From Shewanella psychrophila (GTDB lineage Bacteria > Pseudomonadota > Gammaproteobacteria > Enterobacterales > Shewanellaceae), in the NCBI RefSeq assembly GCF_002005305.1, contig NZ_CP014782.1:3658001-3722000 (forward strand): a stretch of 64,000 nucleotides of DNA, in the 5' to 3' direction. This document shows, one piece after another, positions 53,602 through 62,549 of the stretch. Each line of letters begins with the position of its first letter. Within the stretch, counting starts at the first letter, position 1. Below the pieces are notes generated by a model that was given only the letters and a program-made list of their open reading frames with translations, was not told the DNA's origin and ran no database searches. The position numbers and the translations under genes were made by a program.

Positions 53602-53995
53602 AATCGGCGATAGCGAGAGTATTAAAAAAACACTTTCAGCAGAACATGTGGCCACCTTTGCCGCCTTGGTTGAGGACTATAATCCTGTGCATCTCGATGC
53701 AGAATATGCGGCGACGACTCAATTTGGCAGACCCATAGTCCATGGAAAGCTAGCATCAAGCCTGATATCTGGCTTGTTAGCCAGTAAACTTCCCGGTGCC
53801 GGATGCATCTACTTAGGCCAAACATTGAAATTCACTAAGCCAATATTTGTCGGTGAATCTGTGACAGCCAGAGTGACTGTGACCCACATCCGTGAAGATA
53901 AGCCCATAGTGACCCTACTCACCGAGGTCTTTAACCAGCAAATGGAGTTAACCATCACAGGTGAAGCTACTGTGAGGCTAGCTCAAGCTGTTTAA
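53591..53995 (+). CDS. phaJ: (R)-specific enoyl-CoA hydratase (MaoC family), TTG start
   Basis: A 134-residue hot-dog enzyme that hydrates trans-2-enoyl-CoA from fatty acid beta-oxidation to (R)-3-hydroxyacyl-CoA for PHA synthesis. Hydratase 2 motif: VEDYNPVHLDAEYA and FGRPIVHGKLASSLISGLL, with the catalytic Asp and His. The start is TTG, supported by a strong GAGGAGG site 7 nt upstream and by the MKIKIGDSES beginning. It overlaps the phaC end by 11 nt, implying translational coupling. A terminator follows at 54008-54038. Confidence 0.9.
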   Translation: MKIKIGDSESIKKTLSAEHVATFAALVEDYNPVHLDAEYAATTQFGRPIVHGKLASSLISGLLASKLPGAGCIYLGQTLKFTKPIFVGESVTARVTVTHIREDKPIVTLLTEVFNQQMELTITGEATVRLAQAV

Positions 53996-54007
53996 TACAT
54001 AAGACAT

Positions 54008-54048
54008 GTGAATAGCAGTCTCAATTATTGCTATTCACTCTCTCCTTT
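54008..54048 (+). terminator. Terminator of the PHA operon
   Basis: Perfect 10-bp arms gtgaatagca (54008-54017) and tgctattcac (54029-54038), followed by a pyrimidine-rich tctctcctttt. Confidence 0.7.
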
Positions 54049-54197
54049 TAATATCCCACTACTTGAGCGCCGTAAACCTTCTTTAAGCCTAGTCAATAAT
54101 CTTTAATTCTACGTTTACCTGCTACACTCATTCTAAGAGTTAAAATATTGATTAACAGCTAAAACTATAGCTAGTAACTAAACAAAAGGATTTGTTT

Positions 54198-55721
54198 ATG
54201 GCCATTGCCTGTGTCGCAACCAGAGCTAACAAAGGAGTCGATGCCCCTCCCGTTACCGTCGAAGTTCATCTCAGCAATGGATTGCCCGCGTTTAATCTCG
54301 TAGGCCTGCCGGAGACTTCGGTCAAGGAAGCGAAAGAGCGCGTTCGCAGCGCTATTATCAATGCTGGGTTTGAGTTCCCCATGCGCCGCATCACAGTGAA
54401 TCTAGCCCCAGCCGATCTCCCCAAACAGGGTGGACGCTACGATCTCCCCATCGCTATAGGTATTCTGGCTGCATCGGAACAAGTCCCAAAAAATGCACTA
54501 AAAGAACATGAATTTGTTGGCGAACTTGCGCTTTCAGGTCACATCAGACACTGCCAGGGACTATTGCCCGTCATAGTAGAAGCAAGGCAACAGAATACAC
54601 CTTTAGTGATCCCACTGGATAATCGTGATGACGCTGAACTTGTGGGTTTCAATAAGGTCTATTTTGCTTCGCATTTACAGGGATTGAGCGAATACCTCCA
54701 TGGGCAATCACAGCTGCCTGGTATCGAACCAAGCCTGGAGTGGATCGATACAAATCAAGTAGATACCGGGCTTTGCTTTAGTGACGTCATAGGACAATAC
54801 CAGGCCAAGCTAGGCTTAGAAATTGCCGCTGCTGGCAACCATAACGTAATGCTTCTTGGGCCTCCTGGAACAGGCAAGAGCATGCTTGCAAGTCGTTTGA
54901 TGCAGCTACTGCCACCACTGAATTACGATGAGGCTCTAGAGGTCGCTACATTACACTCGGTAGCAGGCCAAGTTATCGAGCCTAAATCCTTTTACAAACG
55001 TCCCTTTCGTAATCCTCATCACACCAGCTCGGCGGTCTCTTTGGTTGGCGGCGGCAGTAATCCCAAGCCTGGTGAGATCTCATTAGCTCATCGCGGTGTA
55101 CTATTTCTCGATGAAGTGGTCGAATTTCCGAGAAAAGTTCTCGATTGCCTGCGAGAGCCAATGGAGACTGGTGAAGTTGTTATCTCCCGCGCCGCAGCTA
55201 AGCTTAAATTCTCTAGTCGCTTTCAACTAATAGCGGCGATGAATCCGAGTCCATGTGGCGACATTGATAATGCCAGAGCAACGCCAGATCAGATACAAAA
55301 ATACCTGTCTCGTTTATCAGGCCCCTTCTTAGACAGGTTCGATCTCACCATAGAGGTCCCTCGCCTCCCGGCCGGCGCCTTGACCAAATCTGAGCCCTCC
55401 ACAGAAACCAGTGAATCCATAGCACTGCGAGTTAGCATTGCAAGAGAGTTACAACTGGCACGTGCGGGCGTACTCAATAGTGATTTAACGGGTAAACAAC
55501 TTAAGGAATTAGGTAACTTTAAACAGGCCGACCTGCTTTTTCTGGAACAGAGCGTCAACAAGTTAGGTTTATCGGTAAGAAGCTACCATCGCTTACAGAG
55601 AGTCGCACGCACCATTGCCGACTTGAATCAAAGTCATGCCGTCGAACGCAAACACATAGCTCAAGCCTTGGGCTACAGAGCCATGGATCGACTGTTAAAC
55701 AGCTTAAAGACGCAATACTAA
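54198..55721 (+). CDS. comM: ComM/YifB family AAA+ ATPase
   Basis: A 507-residue Mg-chelatase-like hexameric helicase that promotes branch migration during natural transformation. N-terminal Lon-like domain: VTVEVHLSNGLPAFNLVGLPETSVKEAKERVRSAI. Walker A: VMLLGPPGTGKSMLASRLM. Walker B: GVLFLDEVVEF. Also MNPSPCGD and the C-terminal SVRSYHRLQRVARTIADL. The ATG at 54198 has AAAAGGA 7 nt upstream. Length and motifs are complete. Confidence 0.95.
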   Translation: MAIACVATRANKGVDAPPVTVEVHLSNGLPAFNLVGLPETSVKEAKERVRSAIINAGFEFPMRRITVNLAPADLPKQGGRYDLPIAIGILAASEQVPKNALKEHEFVGELALSGHIRHCQGLLPVIVEARQQNTPLVIPLDNRDDAELVGFNKVYFASHLQGLSEYLHGQSQLPGIEPSLEWIDTNQVDTGLCFSDVIGQYQAKLGLEIAAAGNHNVMLLGPPGTGKSMLASRLMQLLPPLNYDEALEVATLHSVAGQVIEPKSFYKRPFRNPHHTSSAVSLVGGGSNPKPGEISLAHRGVLFLDEVVEFPRKVLDCLREPMETGEVVISRAAAKLKFSSRFQLIAAMNPSPCGDIDNARATPDQIQKYLSRLSGPFLDRFDLTIEVPRLPAGALTKSEPSTETSESIALRVSIARELQLARAGVLNSDLTGKQLKELGNFKQADLLFLEQSVNKLGLSVRSYHRLQRVARTIADLNQSHAVERKHIAQALGYRAMDRLLNSLKTQY

Positions 55722-55857
55722 CCTCGACCAAACTTCGAAGATACTTTCATTTATAGCTATAAGTTATTGTGAAAATTTATGCTATCTGCCACATCGAGAT
55801 TGAGCAAATGGTCTACTGAGAGTAATATAAGTCTCCAATTTTGTCGGGGGATGTTAA

Positions 55858-56763
55858 GTGGGTAGAGTTTTGTCATTAATCAGAGGCAGTCTGGCATTCG
55901 TGTGCTGGCTAGTGAATACTATTTTTTGGGTACTTCCCATTATCATTTTTAGCCCGATTAAACTCATACCGATCCCGGCAGTCAGAACCGCTTGCTCTAG
56001 CTTATTAGACAGTTGTGCCACCAGCTGGATCACAATTAACGGTGTTATAGAACGTATCTTTCACCCGGTAAAAGTACATATTCACAGTAATGCAGAACTC
56101 TCACCTAAGGAATGGTACATGGTTATCGCCAATCACCAATCTTGGGTCGATATCGTCATTTTGCAGCGAGTACTGAACCGTAAAATCCCTTTCTTGAAGT
56201 TTTTCCTCAAGAAGGAGCTGATCTTTGTACCATTTTTGGGGTTAGCCTGGTGGGCACTGGATTTTCCTTTCATGCGCCGTTACAGCACGGCTCAGCTTAG
56301 GAAGAATCCTAAGCTGAGAGGAAAAGATATCGAGATCACCCGTAAGGCCTGCGCAAAGTTTAAGTCAAAACCTGTCAGCGTGATGAATTTTGTCGAAGGT
56401 ACGCGCTTTAAAGCCGACAAGCATAGACAACAAAATTCACAGTTTAAGCACCTGCTCAAACCTAAAGCCGGCGGCCTGGCATTTGCCCTCTCAGCTATGG
56501 GGGAGCATATTCACAAGCTGGTGGATGTCTCCATCTATTACCCAGAAAAAGTACCTAGTTACTGGGATTACATCAGTGGACAAGTAAAAGAAGTGCATGT
56601 GCATATCAATGTGTCAGAGATCCCTGCGGCGATGCGCGGTGACTATATGAAAGACCGTGAGTTTAAAATTGCTTTCCAGGAGCAGCTAAACCAACTTTGG
56701 CTAAAGAAAGATCAGACCCTTGAGCTACTTGCCCAAGAAAAAACCGTAAACCAAAAGGTGTGA
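55858..56763 (+). CDS. PlsC-like acyltransferase, YihG type (copy 1)
   Basis: A 301-residue membrane lysophospholipid acyltransferase-like protein. An N-terminal TM (about 11-35) is followed by the HX4D motif NHQSWVDI, FFLKKELIFVPFLGLAWWALDFPFMRR and the NFVEGTRF motif. It starts with GTG after a GGGGG ribosome site. A second, clearly homologous gene begins 7 nt after its stop, so the two are one operon. They should esterify acyl chains onto lysophospholipid or a related acceptor. Confidence 0.88.
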   Translation: MGRVLSLIRGSLAFVCWLVNTIFWVLPIIIFSPIKLIPIPAVRTACSSLLDSCATSWITINGVIERIFHPVKVHIHSNAELSPKEWYMVIANHQSWVDIVILQRVLNRKIPFLKFFLKKELIFVPFLGLAWWALDFPFMRRYSTAQLRKNPKLRGKDIEITRKACAKFKSKPVSVMNFVEGTRFKADKHRQQNSQFKHLLKPKAGGLAFALSAMGEHIHKLVDVSIYYPEKVPSYWDYISGQVKEVHVHINVSEIPAAMRGDYMKDREFKIAFQEQLNQLWLKKDQTLELLAQEKTVNQKV

Positions 56764-56770
56764 CCCCAAG

Positions 56771-57697
56771 ATGTTAAATTTTTTACCTGGTTCAGTGCTC
56801 TATTTTATGAGCTCACTCCTATTAATGATCAATACAACCCTATGGGCAGGATTGATCAGTCTTGGTGGGATCGTTAAGTTACTGGTGCCTTTTACTGCGG
56901 GACGCAACTTACTCACTAAGATCATGAATCGCTTTATGTGGGCCTGGGCCACTTGCAACGGCGGCATTCTCTATTTGCTTGCCGACATAGAGTGGGACAT
57001 AGAAGGGCTGGATAATCTGGATGAAAATGCCTGGTATCTACTCATCAGTAATCATCTCAGTGGCTTCGATATCGCAGCGCAAACTTATGTACTGCGAAAT
57101 CACATCCCTATGCTTAAGTTTTTCCTGAAAAGAGAGTTAATGTATATCCCCTTTTTAGGACTAGGCTGTTGGGCTCTCGACATGCCATTTATGAGCCGAA
57201 CCAGCCCAGCAAAATTAAAGAAGAATCCCAAGCTTAAAGGCAAAGATCTTATCTCTACCAGACGTGCCTGTGAGAAATTTAAGACCATGCCCACCTCTAT
57301 CATCAACTATGTCGAAGGTAGCCGATTCACCAAAGAGAAGCATAGACGTCAAGACTCTCCTTACCGATACCTGTTACGCCCCAAGGCTGGCGGTATTGCG
57401 TTTACCCTATCGGCCATGGGCGAGCAGTTTACCAACTTACTTAACGTCACTGTGGTCTATCCAGAGGCAAAAGACGATCCTCTGTCGGATGTCATGCATG
57501 GTAAAATCAAGAAGATCGTCGTGAGAGTTCAGGTACTTCCGGTTCCTGAAGTAGATAACAAACGCTACTTTTCTGAACCTCAATGCCGAGTCGATTTCCA
57601 GCGTTGGTTAAATCAAATCTGGGAAGAAAAAGATGAGCAGATTCACCAGCTAATGATTAAACACGGTGCAGTAGAGGCTGACTCAAGTAACAAATAA
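56771..57697 (+). CDS. PlsC-like acyltransferase, YihG type (copy 2)
   Basis: A 308-residue paralog of the preceding gene: HX4D motif NHLSGFDIA, FFLKRELMYIPFLGLGCWALDMPFMSR, KNPKLKGKDLISTRRACEKF, NYVEGSRF and LLRPKAGGIAFTLSAMGE line up almost block for block with copy 1. Both catalytic motifs are intact, so neither copy looks decayed. Differences in the acceptor-side residues after HX4D suggest separate acyl or head-group preferences. A hairpin at 57705-57734 follows. Confidence 0.88.
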   Translation: MLNFLPGSVLYFMSSLLLMINTTLWAGLISLGGIVKLLVPFTAGRNLLTKIMNRFMWAWATCNGGILYLLADIEWDIEGLDNLDENAWYLLISNHLSGFDIAAQTYVLRNHIPMLKFFLKRELMYIPFLGLGCWALDMPFMSRTSPAKLKKNPKLKGKDLISTRRACEKFKTMPTSIINYVEGSRFTKEKHRRQDSPYRYLLRPKAGGIAFTLSAMGEQFTNLLNVTVVYPEAKDDPLSDVMHGKIKKIVVRVQVLPVPEVDNKRYFSEPQCRVDFQRWLNQIWEEKDEQIHQLMIKHGAVEADSSNK

Positions 57698-57704
57698 CCC
57701 TAAT

Positions 57705-57740
57705 AAATGGAAGTGGCTCCTGCCGCTTCCATTTAATTTA
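57705..57740 (+). terminator. Hairpin after acyltransferase pair
   Basis: Arms aaatggaagtgg (57705-57716) and ccgcttccattt (57723-57734) pair over 12 bp with one G-U, loop ctcctg; the T tract (aattta) is weak. Confidence 0.65.
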
Positions 57741-57892
57741 TACCACTTTCCCGCCTGCTATTACCTCTGCTTAAAATACAAACAAATTAATCAGCTAATT
57801 AATTCTTAACTGGATTTGTTACTAAAAAGTTAATACCTTATATTACTGTCTGCTGAATGTCTCAACTAGGCAAAAATATAAGAAGAAGAATA

Positions 57893-58303
57893 ATGAATAT
57901 ACTAAATTTATCAGGGAAGAATTTGTCACACTGGCTTAAAAGTATTTTAGTCAGTGTGACCGTACTGCTCACAGGATGTAGCTGCTTATCTACACCCGTT
58001 TCAAAACCTTCCCAGACCCTTCATGTAAGTGTGTCTGAACTAAGTCAATATTGGATAGTTAAAGATGGCGTACTGGACTGGTCGATGTTATTCCAAGATC
58101 AAATAATTACAGGTGACTTCACCGCTAAATTCACGATCAACTCACAGGGAGAAATACAGCTTATGGATCTCATGCAGATTTCAGCCAGTTTCAAAGCCGA
58201 CGAGCTTCAACTCGAAATCTTTTCCCGTCAGAGTTTTATCGCAACCAAGGACAACTATTCAAGCCAGGCTGTGTCAGTCACCGCACGAGTCATGCTGAAC
58301 TAA
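57893..58303 (+). CDS. Small lipoprotein of unknown function
   Basis: A 136-residue protein. The signal peptide has a lipobox (VLLTGC, then SCLSTP). The mature domain (HVSVSELSQYWIVKDGVLDWSMLF, GDFTAKFTINSQGEIQLMDLM, SFKADELQLEIFSRQSF) looks like a small alpha-beta or beta-sandwich fold and ends VSVTARVMLN. The ATG at 57893 has AGAAGAA upstream; an earlier ATG at 57857 lacks a site. No family recognised. Confidence 0.65.
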   Translation: MNILNLSGKNLSHWLKSILVSVTVLLTGCSCLSTPVSKPSQTLHVSVSELSQYWIVKDGVLDWSMLFQDQIITGDFTAKFTINSQGEIQLMDLMQISASFKADELQLEIFSRQSFIATKDNYSSQAVSVTARVMLN

Positions 58304-58329
58304 TACCTATCGGGATAAAGGTGGGCACA

Positions 58330-58353
58330 AAAAAGCGCTGTAAAGCGCCTTTT
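58330..58353. terminator. Bidirectional terminator between lipoprotein gene and ilvE
   Basis: Core arms gcgct (58335-58339) and agcgc (58344-58348) flanked by A and T tracts on both sides (aaaaaa...tttt). Works for the convergent genes on either strand. Confidence 0.75.
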
Positions 58354-58384
58354 CAATCTTGTAGATTTGTCAGTGATTAAGTTT

Positions 58385-59473
58385 TTAAGTCACTCGGTTT
58401 ACCAACTGCATCCAACCTTTGGGGCCTTCAATCTTACCCTTCTGAATGTCGGTCAATGCTTGATATATACGACGAGTATTTGCACCAACCTGGCCATCAC
58501 CCACAGTAACGACACGGTTATCTTCGAAGATGTAAGAGCCAACTGGTGATACAACAGCGGCGGTACCAAAACCACCAGCCTCAATGATCTCGCCGGATTC
58601 GATATCTGCAATAAACTGATCCAGCATCACAGTCTCTTGGCGAACTTCACAGCCCAGTAGGTCACCGAGCTCAAGAATAGACTCAGAGGTGATCGACTTG
58701 AGAATCGTATCGGTAAACGTAGGAATAATCACAGTGCCAGCTTTCAGCACGTGAAAGTGATTCATCGCGCCCACTTCTTCAATCTGCTTGTTGCTGGCAT
58801 CTAAATACAAGACCTGAGCCGCACCATATTCGGCAGCAGCCTTGCCCGCTTTCAATGAGGCAGCATAGTTACCCGCAGCTTTCGATGCTCCGGTACCACC
58901 TGAAACAGCCCTGTGAAAACGTTCGCTGATCAATAAACGAATCGCCTTATCGAACCCATCTGAATAATAAGGACCACTTGGGCTCAGGATCACACAGAAT
59001 GTGTACTCTTCACTCGGGCTCACCGACAATCTATCTTCAGTTGCAAAGATAAACGGACGAATATAGAGACAGGCATCTTCCTGCATCGGGAACCAGAGCC
59101 TATCAACATCGATAAGCGCGTTAATGCCGGCCAACTGCAACTCTTCAGGCATAGCCGGTATACAAAGAATATCGGCAGAACGATTGAGACGCTCGGCATT
59201 TTTATTCAGACGAAAGGTATAGATCTCGTCGTCATCGTGTCTGAATGCTTTAGCACCTTCAAACACAGATTGGCCGTAGTGCAGGGCGATGGCACCAGGT
59301 GCTACTTGGAAAGGCCCGTAAGGCACAACTCTTGGGTCTCGCCACTCCCCGTCGCGATAATCCATTAAAAACATGTGATCGGTTCTGAGATTTCCGAAGC
59401 CCACATTTTCTTTAGGCTCGAACTGTTCAGTACGGCGCTCAGACGCAGATTTTAAATTATAGTTTATTTGCAT
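58385..59473 (-). CDS. ilvE: Branched-chain amino acid aminotransferase
   Basis: A 362-residue fold-type IV PLP transaminase, last step of Leu/Ile/Val synthesis. It belongs to the longer BCAT subtype: MDYRDGEWRDPRVVPYGPF, ALHYGQSVFEGAKAFR, YIRPFIFATE, the PLP lysine Lys198 in SGGTGASKAAGNYAASLKAG, YLDASNKQIEEVGAMN and EAGGFGTAAVVSPVG. It stands alone with a terminator shared with the convergent lipoprotein gene. Confidence 0.97.
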   Translation of the reverse strand: MQINYNLKSASERRTEQFEPKENVGFGNLRTDHMFLMDYRDGEWRDPRVVPYGPFQVAPGAIALHYGQSVFEGAKAFRHDDDEIYTFRLNKNAERLNRSADILCIPAMPEELQLAGINALIDVDRLWFPMQEDACLYIRPFIFATEDRLSVSPSEEYTFCVILSPSGPYYSDGFDKAIRLLISERFHRAVSGGTGASKAAGNYAASLKAGKAAAEYGAAQVLYLDASNKQIEEVGAMNHFHVLKAGTVIIPTFTDTILKSITSESILELGDLLGCEVRQETVMLDQFIADIESGEIIEAGGFGTAAVVSPVGSYIFEDNRVVTVGDGQVGANTRRIYQALTDIQKGKIEGPKGWMQLVNRVT

Positions 59474-59594
59474 TGCATACCACCTTGATTACTGAATAAG
59501 CAGCCTATGGATGAGAGGCAGTAAAGTCAAGCAGAATGGGGCTTACCTTTAAAATCTACATGCATCAAATATGTAAACTTAAAACGCCCATGAA

Positions 59595-60956
59595 TCACTT
59601 AGGCAGCTTATAACCTTTTAGAGAATCAAATGGGCGAACATCATCAGTATTAATTAAGGTAAAAGTCTCTTGATGTATGTGACGTCTCAACACAATATCA
59701 ACGAGTGTCGTCTGATCTGGCTTAATTAACAGGCCCACCTGATTGGATTCGCAGTGATATTCGGCAGTTTGATAATAGCTGAAACCCTTATCTGGCCGAG
59801 GAACAATTTTAAAACCAATTTTCCCCTCGGACACAGACAGTAGCTTATTGGTATCCAGATAAAGCGTAATACAATTGCCATTTTGACTATTCTTTTGCTT
59901 ATCCAGCATAAAGCCCTTTGGTAACTGTCCTGGACTAAAGTCTGGACCACTGAGTAGGTATAGATCAAAATCGGTCACCTTATGGCCAAGTTCATCGGTA
60001 ACCCGCACTACTAATATGCTGTGGCGCTGCTTTTTCTTTACCTTGTCCGTACGCAGTACCATAGCCTTAGATACTGCAGCATATTGACTGCTATTTCCAA
60101 CAGATAAACACTCGAGTATCGAAGAGACCGCCCTCTTCTTACTGGCATTTTTTCGTGTCACCGATGCCATAATCCCCATGATATTTTGGCTATGACTGGC
60201 TCTTGAGATTATCTCGAAAGCACACTTCTGGACAGGTACTTTATGCTCGGCCAGAGTCAGCCTACTCACGCAATCACCTTCGACCCCCATACAAGTTAGC
60301 TCGATCTCTTGCGTTAAGTTTATATAAGTGAAGTTCATATTCGCCGCGGCACTTCTCACCACACCATCAGAGCCTGGCTCAGCCGTATAGCTATTCATAT
60401 AGTCATACAAGCTAGGGTCTATAGCCTCACCAGTGAGCACAAAGGGGAAAATGCCAGCTTCACTAAAACCATGTCTTAGCCAGTTAAGATTCAATGCATG
60501 TTGGCCATCACTGCCTAACTCAAGCCAATCGAGCACTCTCTTACCCGGCTCAACACCGTCAAACCAGGCCTTGAGTCTACTGACTCTGGATTTACCAATC
60601 TGAGCTAATGCCGAGCCGTGATTAGCTGGAGCCAACATGATCAAGTGATTAAGCGGAACATTGATCAAGCTATTTCCGTAATAGCGTTCAAGCCAAGTAC
60701 GGATCACAGGTCCACCTGTAGAATGTGTGATCACAGAGAACTTATCATCACCCAGCTCTATAAGACGCGCCGCTTCGAAGGCAATTGAAATATCTTCTAA
60801 CGTCACCTCATCGTTGAAACTGATATAGCGACCAAGATGAATATGTTGGATATCTAGCTTAAGTTCAGGCCTTGCTAGCTTAGCTAAGGCTTGGGGCAAT
60901 TCACCATAGGTATCAGTGCTAGTCACACTCCAACCATGAACAAAAACCAGCTTCAT
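59595..60956 (-). CDS. Alpha/beta-hydrolase, lipase/esterase-like
   Basis: A 453-residue protein without a signal peptide. The hydrolase domain (about 1-260) has the oxyanion region LVFVHGWSVTSTDTYGEL and the nucleophile elbow VITHSTGGPVIRTWL (Ser in HSTGG, as in PGAP1-like and triacylglycerol lipases), plus LIMLAPANHGSALA. The C-terminal 190 residues are beta-rich (HSILVVRVTDELGHKVTDFDLYLLSGPDF), perhaps an Ig-like or C2-like lid. The ATG at 60956 has GAGG upstream. Substrate unknown; cytosolic or peripheral membrane action expected. Confidence 0.78.
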   Translation of the reverse strand: MKLVFVHGWSVTSTDTYGELPQALAKLARPELKLDIQHIHLGRYISFNDEVTLEDISIAFEAARLIELGDDKFSVITHSTGGPVIRTWLERYYGNSLINVPLNHLIMLAPANHGSALAQIGKSRVSRLKAWFDGVEPGKRVLDWLELGSDGQHALNLNWLRHGFSEAGIFPFVLTGEAIDPSLYDYMNSYTAEPGSDGVVRSAAANMNFTYINLTQEIELTCMGVEGDCVSRLTLAEHKVPVQKCAFEIISRASHSQNIMGIMASVTRKNASKKRAVSSILECLSVGNSSQYAAVSKAMVLRTDKVKKKQRHSILVVRVTDELGHKVTDFDLYLLSGPDFSPGQLPKGFMLDKQKNSQNGNCITLYLDTNKLLSVSEGKIGFKIVPRPDKGFSYYQTAEYHCESNQVGLLIKPDQTTLVDIVLRRHIHQETFTLINTDDVRPFDSLKGYKLPK

Positions 60957-61106
60957 CACAACCTCAATTAAGTTTATATTTCAGATAGTTAATATATCAA
61001 TCTTGGGAGTAAAAACAAGCTGATATATTTTCCTTTGAGCTTTATAAAAAGTACAGATTTCCCACAAGCCACACGGGAACACCAAGCTAGCTAATACTAA
61101 TTTAAT

Positions 61107-61140
61107 GTTCAGTTAAGGTTCAGCCCAGTTCACTTACTAT
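61107..61140 (+). promoter_or_regulatory. Conserved operator-promoter, copy 1 (truncated OMP gene)
   Basis: Direct repeats gttcag (61107-61112) and gttcag (61118-61123), 11 bp apart, with a -10-like tactat at 61135-61140, 17 nt from the second repeat start. Same arrangement as at 61522 and 62427. Confidence 0.75.
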
Positions 61141-61181
61141 GCCCCCACAACAAGACCCGTACCCACAATAAGAGCACTTTT

Positions 61182-61346
61182 ATGAACAACAAGATGAATA
61201 AAAAAACCTTAGTTTTAGCGGCTGTGATCACATCCGCATTTGCAATGCCTTCTATGGCCGCCGATTGGTTTGTTGGTGGTGTTGGTGCACAACAAAATGG
61301 TTATAAACAGGAACTCACTCCTTCACTTGGACCAACTTTAAACTGA
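61182..61346 (+). pseudogene. Truncated outer-membrane barrel gene
   Basis: A 54-residue frame with a signal peptide (KKTLVLAAVITSAFAMPSMAA) and the mature start DWFVGGVGAQQNGYKQE, nearly identical in plan to the two full-length genes that follow (EWFVGGAYG and DWFVGGAVG). It then reads LTPSLGPTLN and stops. No continuing homology is seen downstream, so about 140 residues have been deleted. The promoter is intact, so a short exported peptide may still be made. Confidence 0.8.
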
Positions 61347-61521
61347 CTTGATGAATACTTAATCACAATTTATTTACGCTTCTCATTATTCATTTTAAAA
61401 CATGAAAATTATTATAAACAACACATTTTAGATTAAATATTCTAAAATCAAATCCATACAAAAATATAATTAAGGAACAAGCCCTTATACTTGTTCATTA
61501 TTAACTCAACCCTCTTATTCC

Positions 61522-61555
61522 ATTCAGTTAATGTTCAGACTAACCAAACTAGTAT
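61522..61555 (+). promoter_or_regulatory. Conserved operator-promoter, copy 2
   Basis: attcag (61522-61527) and gttcag (61533-61538), 11 bp apart; -10-like tagtat at 61550-61555, again 17 nt from the second repeat start. Confidence 0.78.
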
Positions 61556-61603
61556 GCGCCCGTCGAAAATCGAAACATATTAATGTCTGAGTGAGAGTAA
61601 TTT

Positions 61604-62194
61604 ATGAAAACCCAATCTTTAGTATTAGCAGCAGCAATCGCAACAATTATGTCAGCCCCAACGATAGCAACCGAATGGTTTGTCGGTGGCGCGTATGGCG
61701 TACAGGAAGATAAGTCTACAAAAAACGTTCAAGTAGAATCGACTAAGCCGGAAAAGCCAGCCAGTAGCACTACGCAATATAGTTATGACAAAGATAGATT
61801 ATACCAGCTACGCGGTGGTGCATATCTCAACGATAACAATCGAGTCTATGGTACCTATTCTTACTATTCTGACTACAGCTCAAGACAGCAAAGTTTCTTA
61901 GTTTCTTATGATTATTTAATAGGCTTAAATGCTAGCAAAAGCCTAAACTGGTTTGTTGGTGCAACAGCAGGTGTTAACCACTTTAGTCCAAAAACAGATG
62001 AGCTGAACGCTAAGAATCACTTCACATGGGGCGGTCAAACAGGTCTTATGTATAAGATCACCAATAACATAAGCACTGAGATCGGCTACCGTTACCTTAA
62101 GCAAGAACAAAATTTGTCTACAAACAAAAACGAACCAACATATAACTTAGACAATAGCCAGCAAGTCTATCTTGCCGTCGACTACCGTTTCTAA
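61604..62194 (+). CDS. Outer-membrane beta-barrel protein (paralog 1)
   Basis: A 196-residue barrel of the OmpW/OmpA-like size class. Signal peptide about 1-22 (LVLAAAIATIMSAPTIA). Mature strands include EWFVGGAYGVQED, YQLRGGAYLNDNNRVYGTYSYYSDY, LNWFVGATAGVNHF and HFTWGGQTGLMYKITNNISTEIGYRYLKQE, ending YLAVDYRF with the terminal Phe. A charged, variable loop (about 38-62) differs from its paralog. It has its own promoter and terminator, so the copies are separate transcription units under one control. Confidence 0.85.
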   Translation: MKTQSLVLAAAIATIMSAPTIATEWFVGGAYGVQEDKSTKNVQVESTKPEKPASSTTQYSYDKDRLYQLRGGAYLNDNNRVYGTYSYYSDYSSRQQSFLVSYDYLIGLNASKSLNWFVGATAGVNHFSPKTDELNAKNHFTWGGQTGLMYKITNNISTEIGYRYLKQEQNLSTNKNEPTYNLDNSQQVYLAVDYRF

Positions 62195-62212
62195 CTCTGA
62201 AAGCACATTGTT

Positions 62213-62236
62213 AAAGCCCCTTATGGGGCTTTTTTC
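62213..62236 (+). terminator. Terminator of OMP paralog 1
   Basis: Perfect arms aaagcccc (62213-62220) and ggggcttt (62225-62232), loop ttat, then T tract. Confidence 0.92.
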
Positions 62237-62426
62237 GTTTATCAATAATCCAAAAAATCAATGTGATATAAAGTTTAATTAAAGTTCTTAATAAAAAGAA
62301 AAATATTCAAAACAAAAATGCATAACGACACTTAAACAAATACCAAGGTAATCAGCAATATAGAGTCGTACGACTAAAGGATGATTGATTATTCCATTAC
62401 TTCATGAATCTAAATATAGATATTCC

Positions 62427-62460
62427 ATTCAGTTATCGTTCAGACACATCAGACTAGTAT
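62427..62460 (+). promoter_or_regulatory. Conserved operator-promoter, copy 3
   Basis: attcag (62427-62432) and gttcag (62438-62443), 11 bp apart; -10-like tagtat at 62455-62460, 17 nt from the second repeat start. Confidence 0.78.
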
Positions 62461-62549
62461 GCCCTCAACGAAAACCAAGAGACTGAAATAACAGCTTAGC
62501 TTTCAACCATAAGCGTTTCAGTCACAATAAATCAGAGAGTGAGAACACA

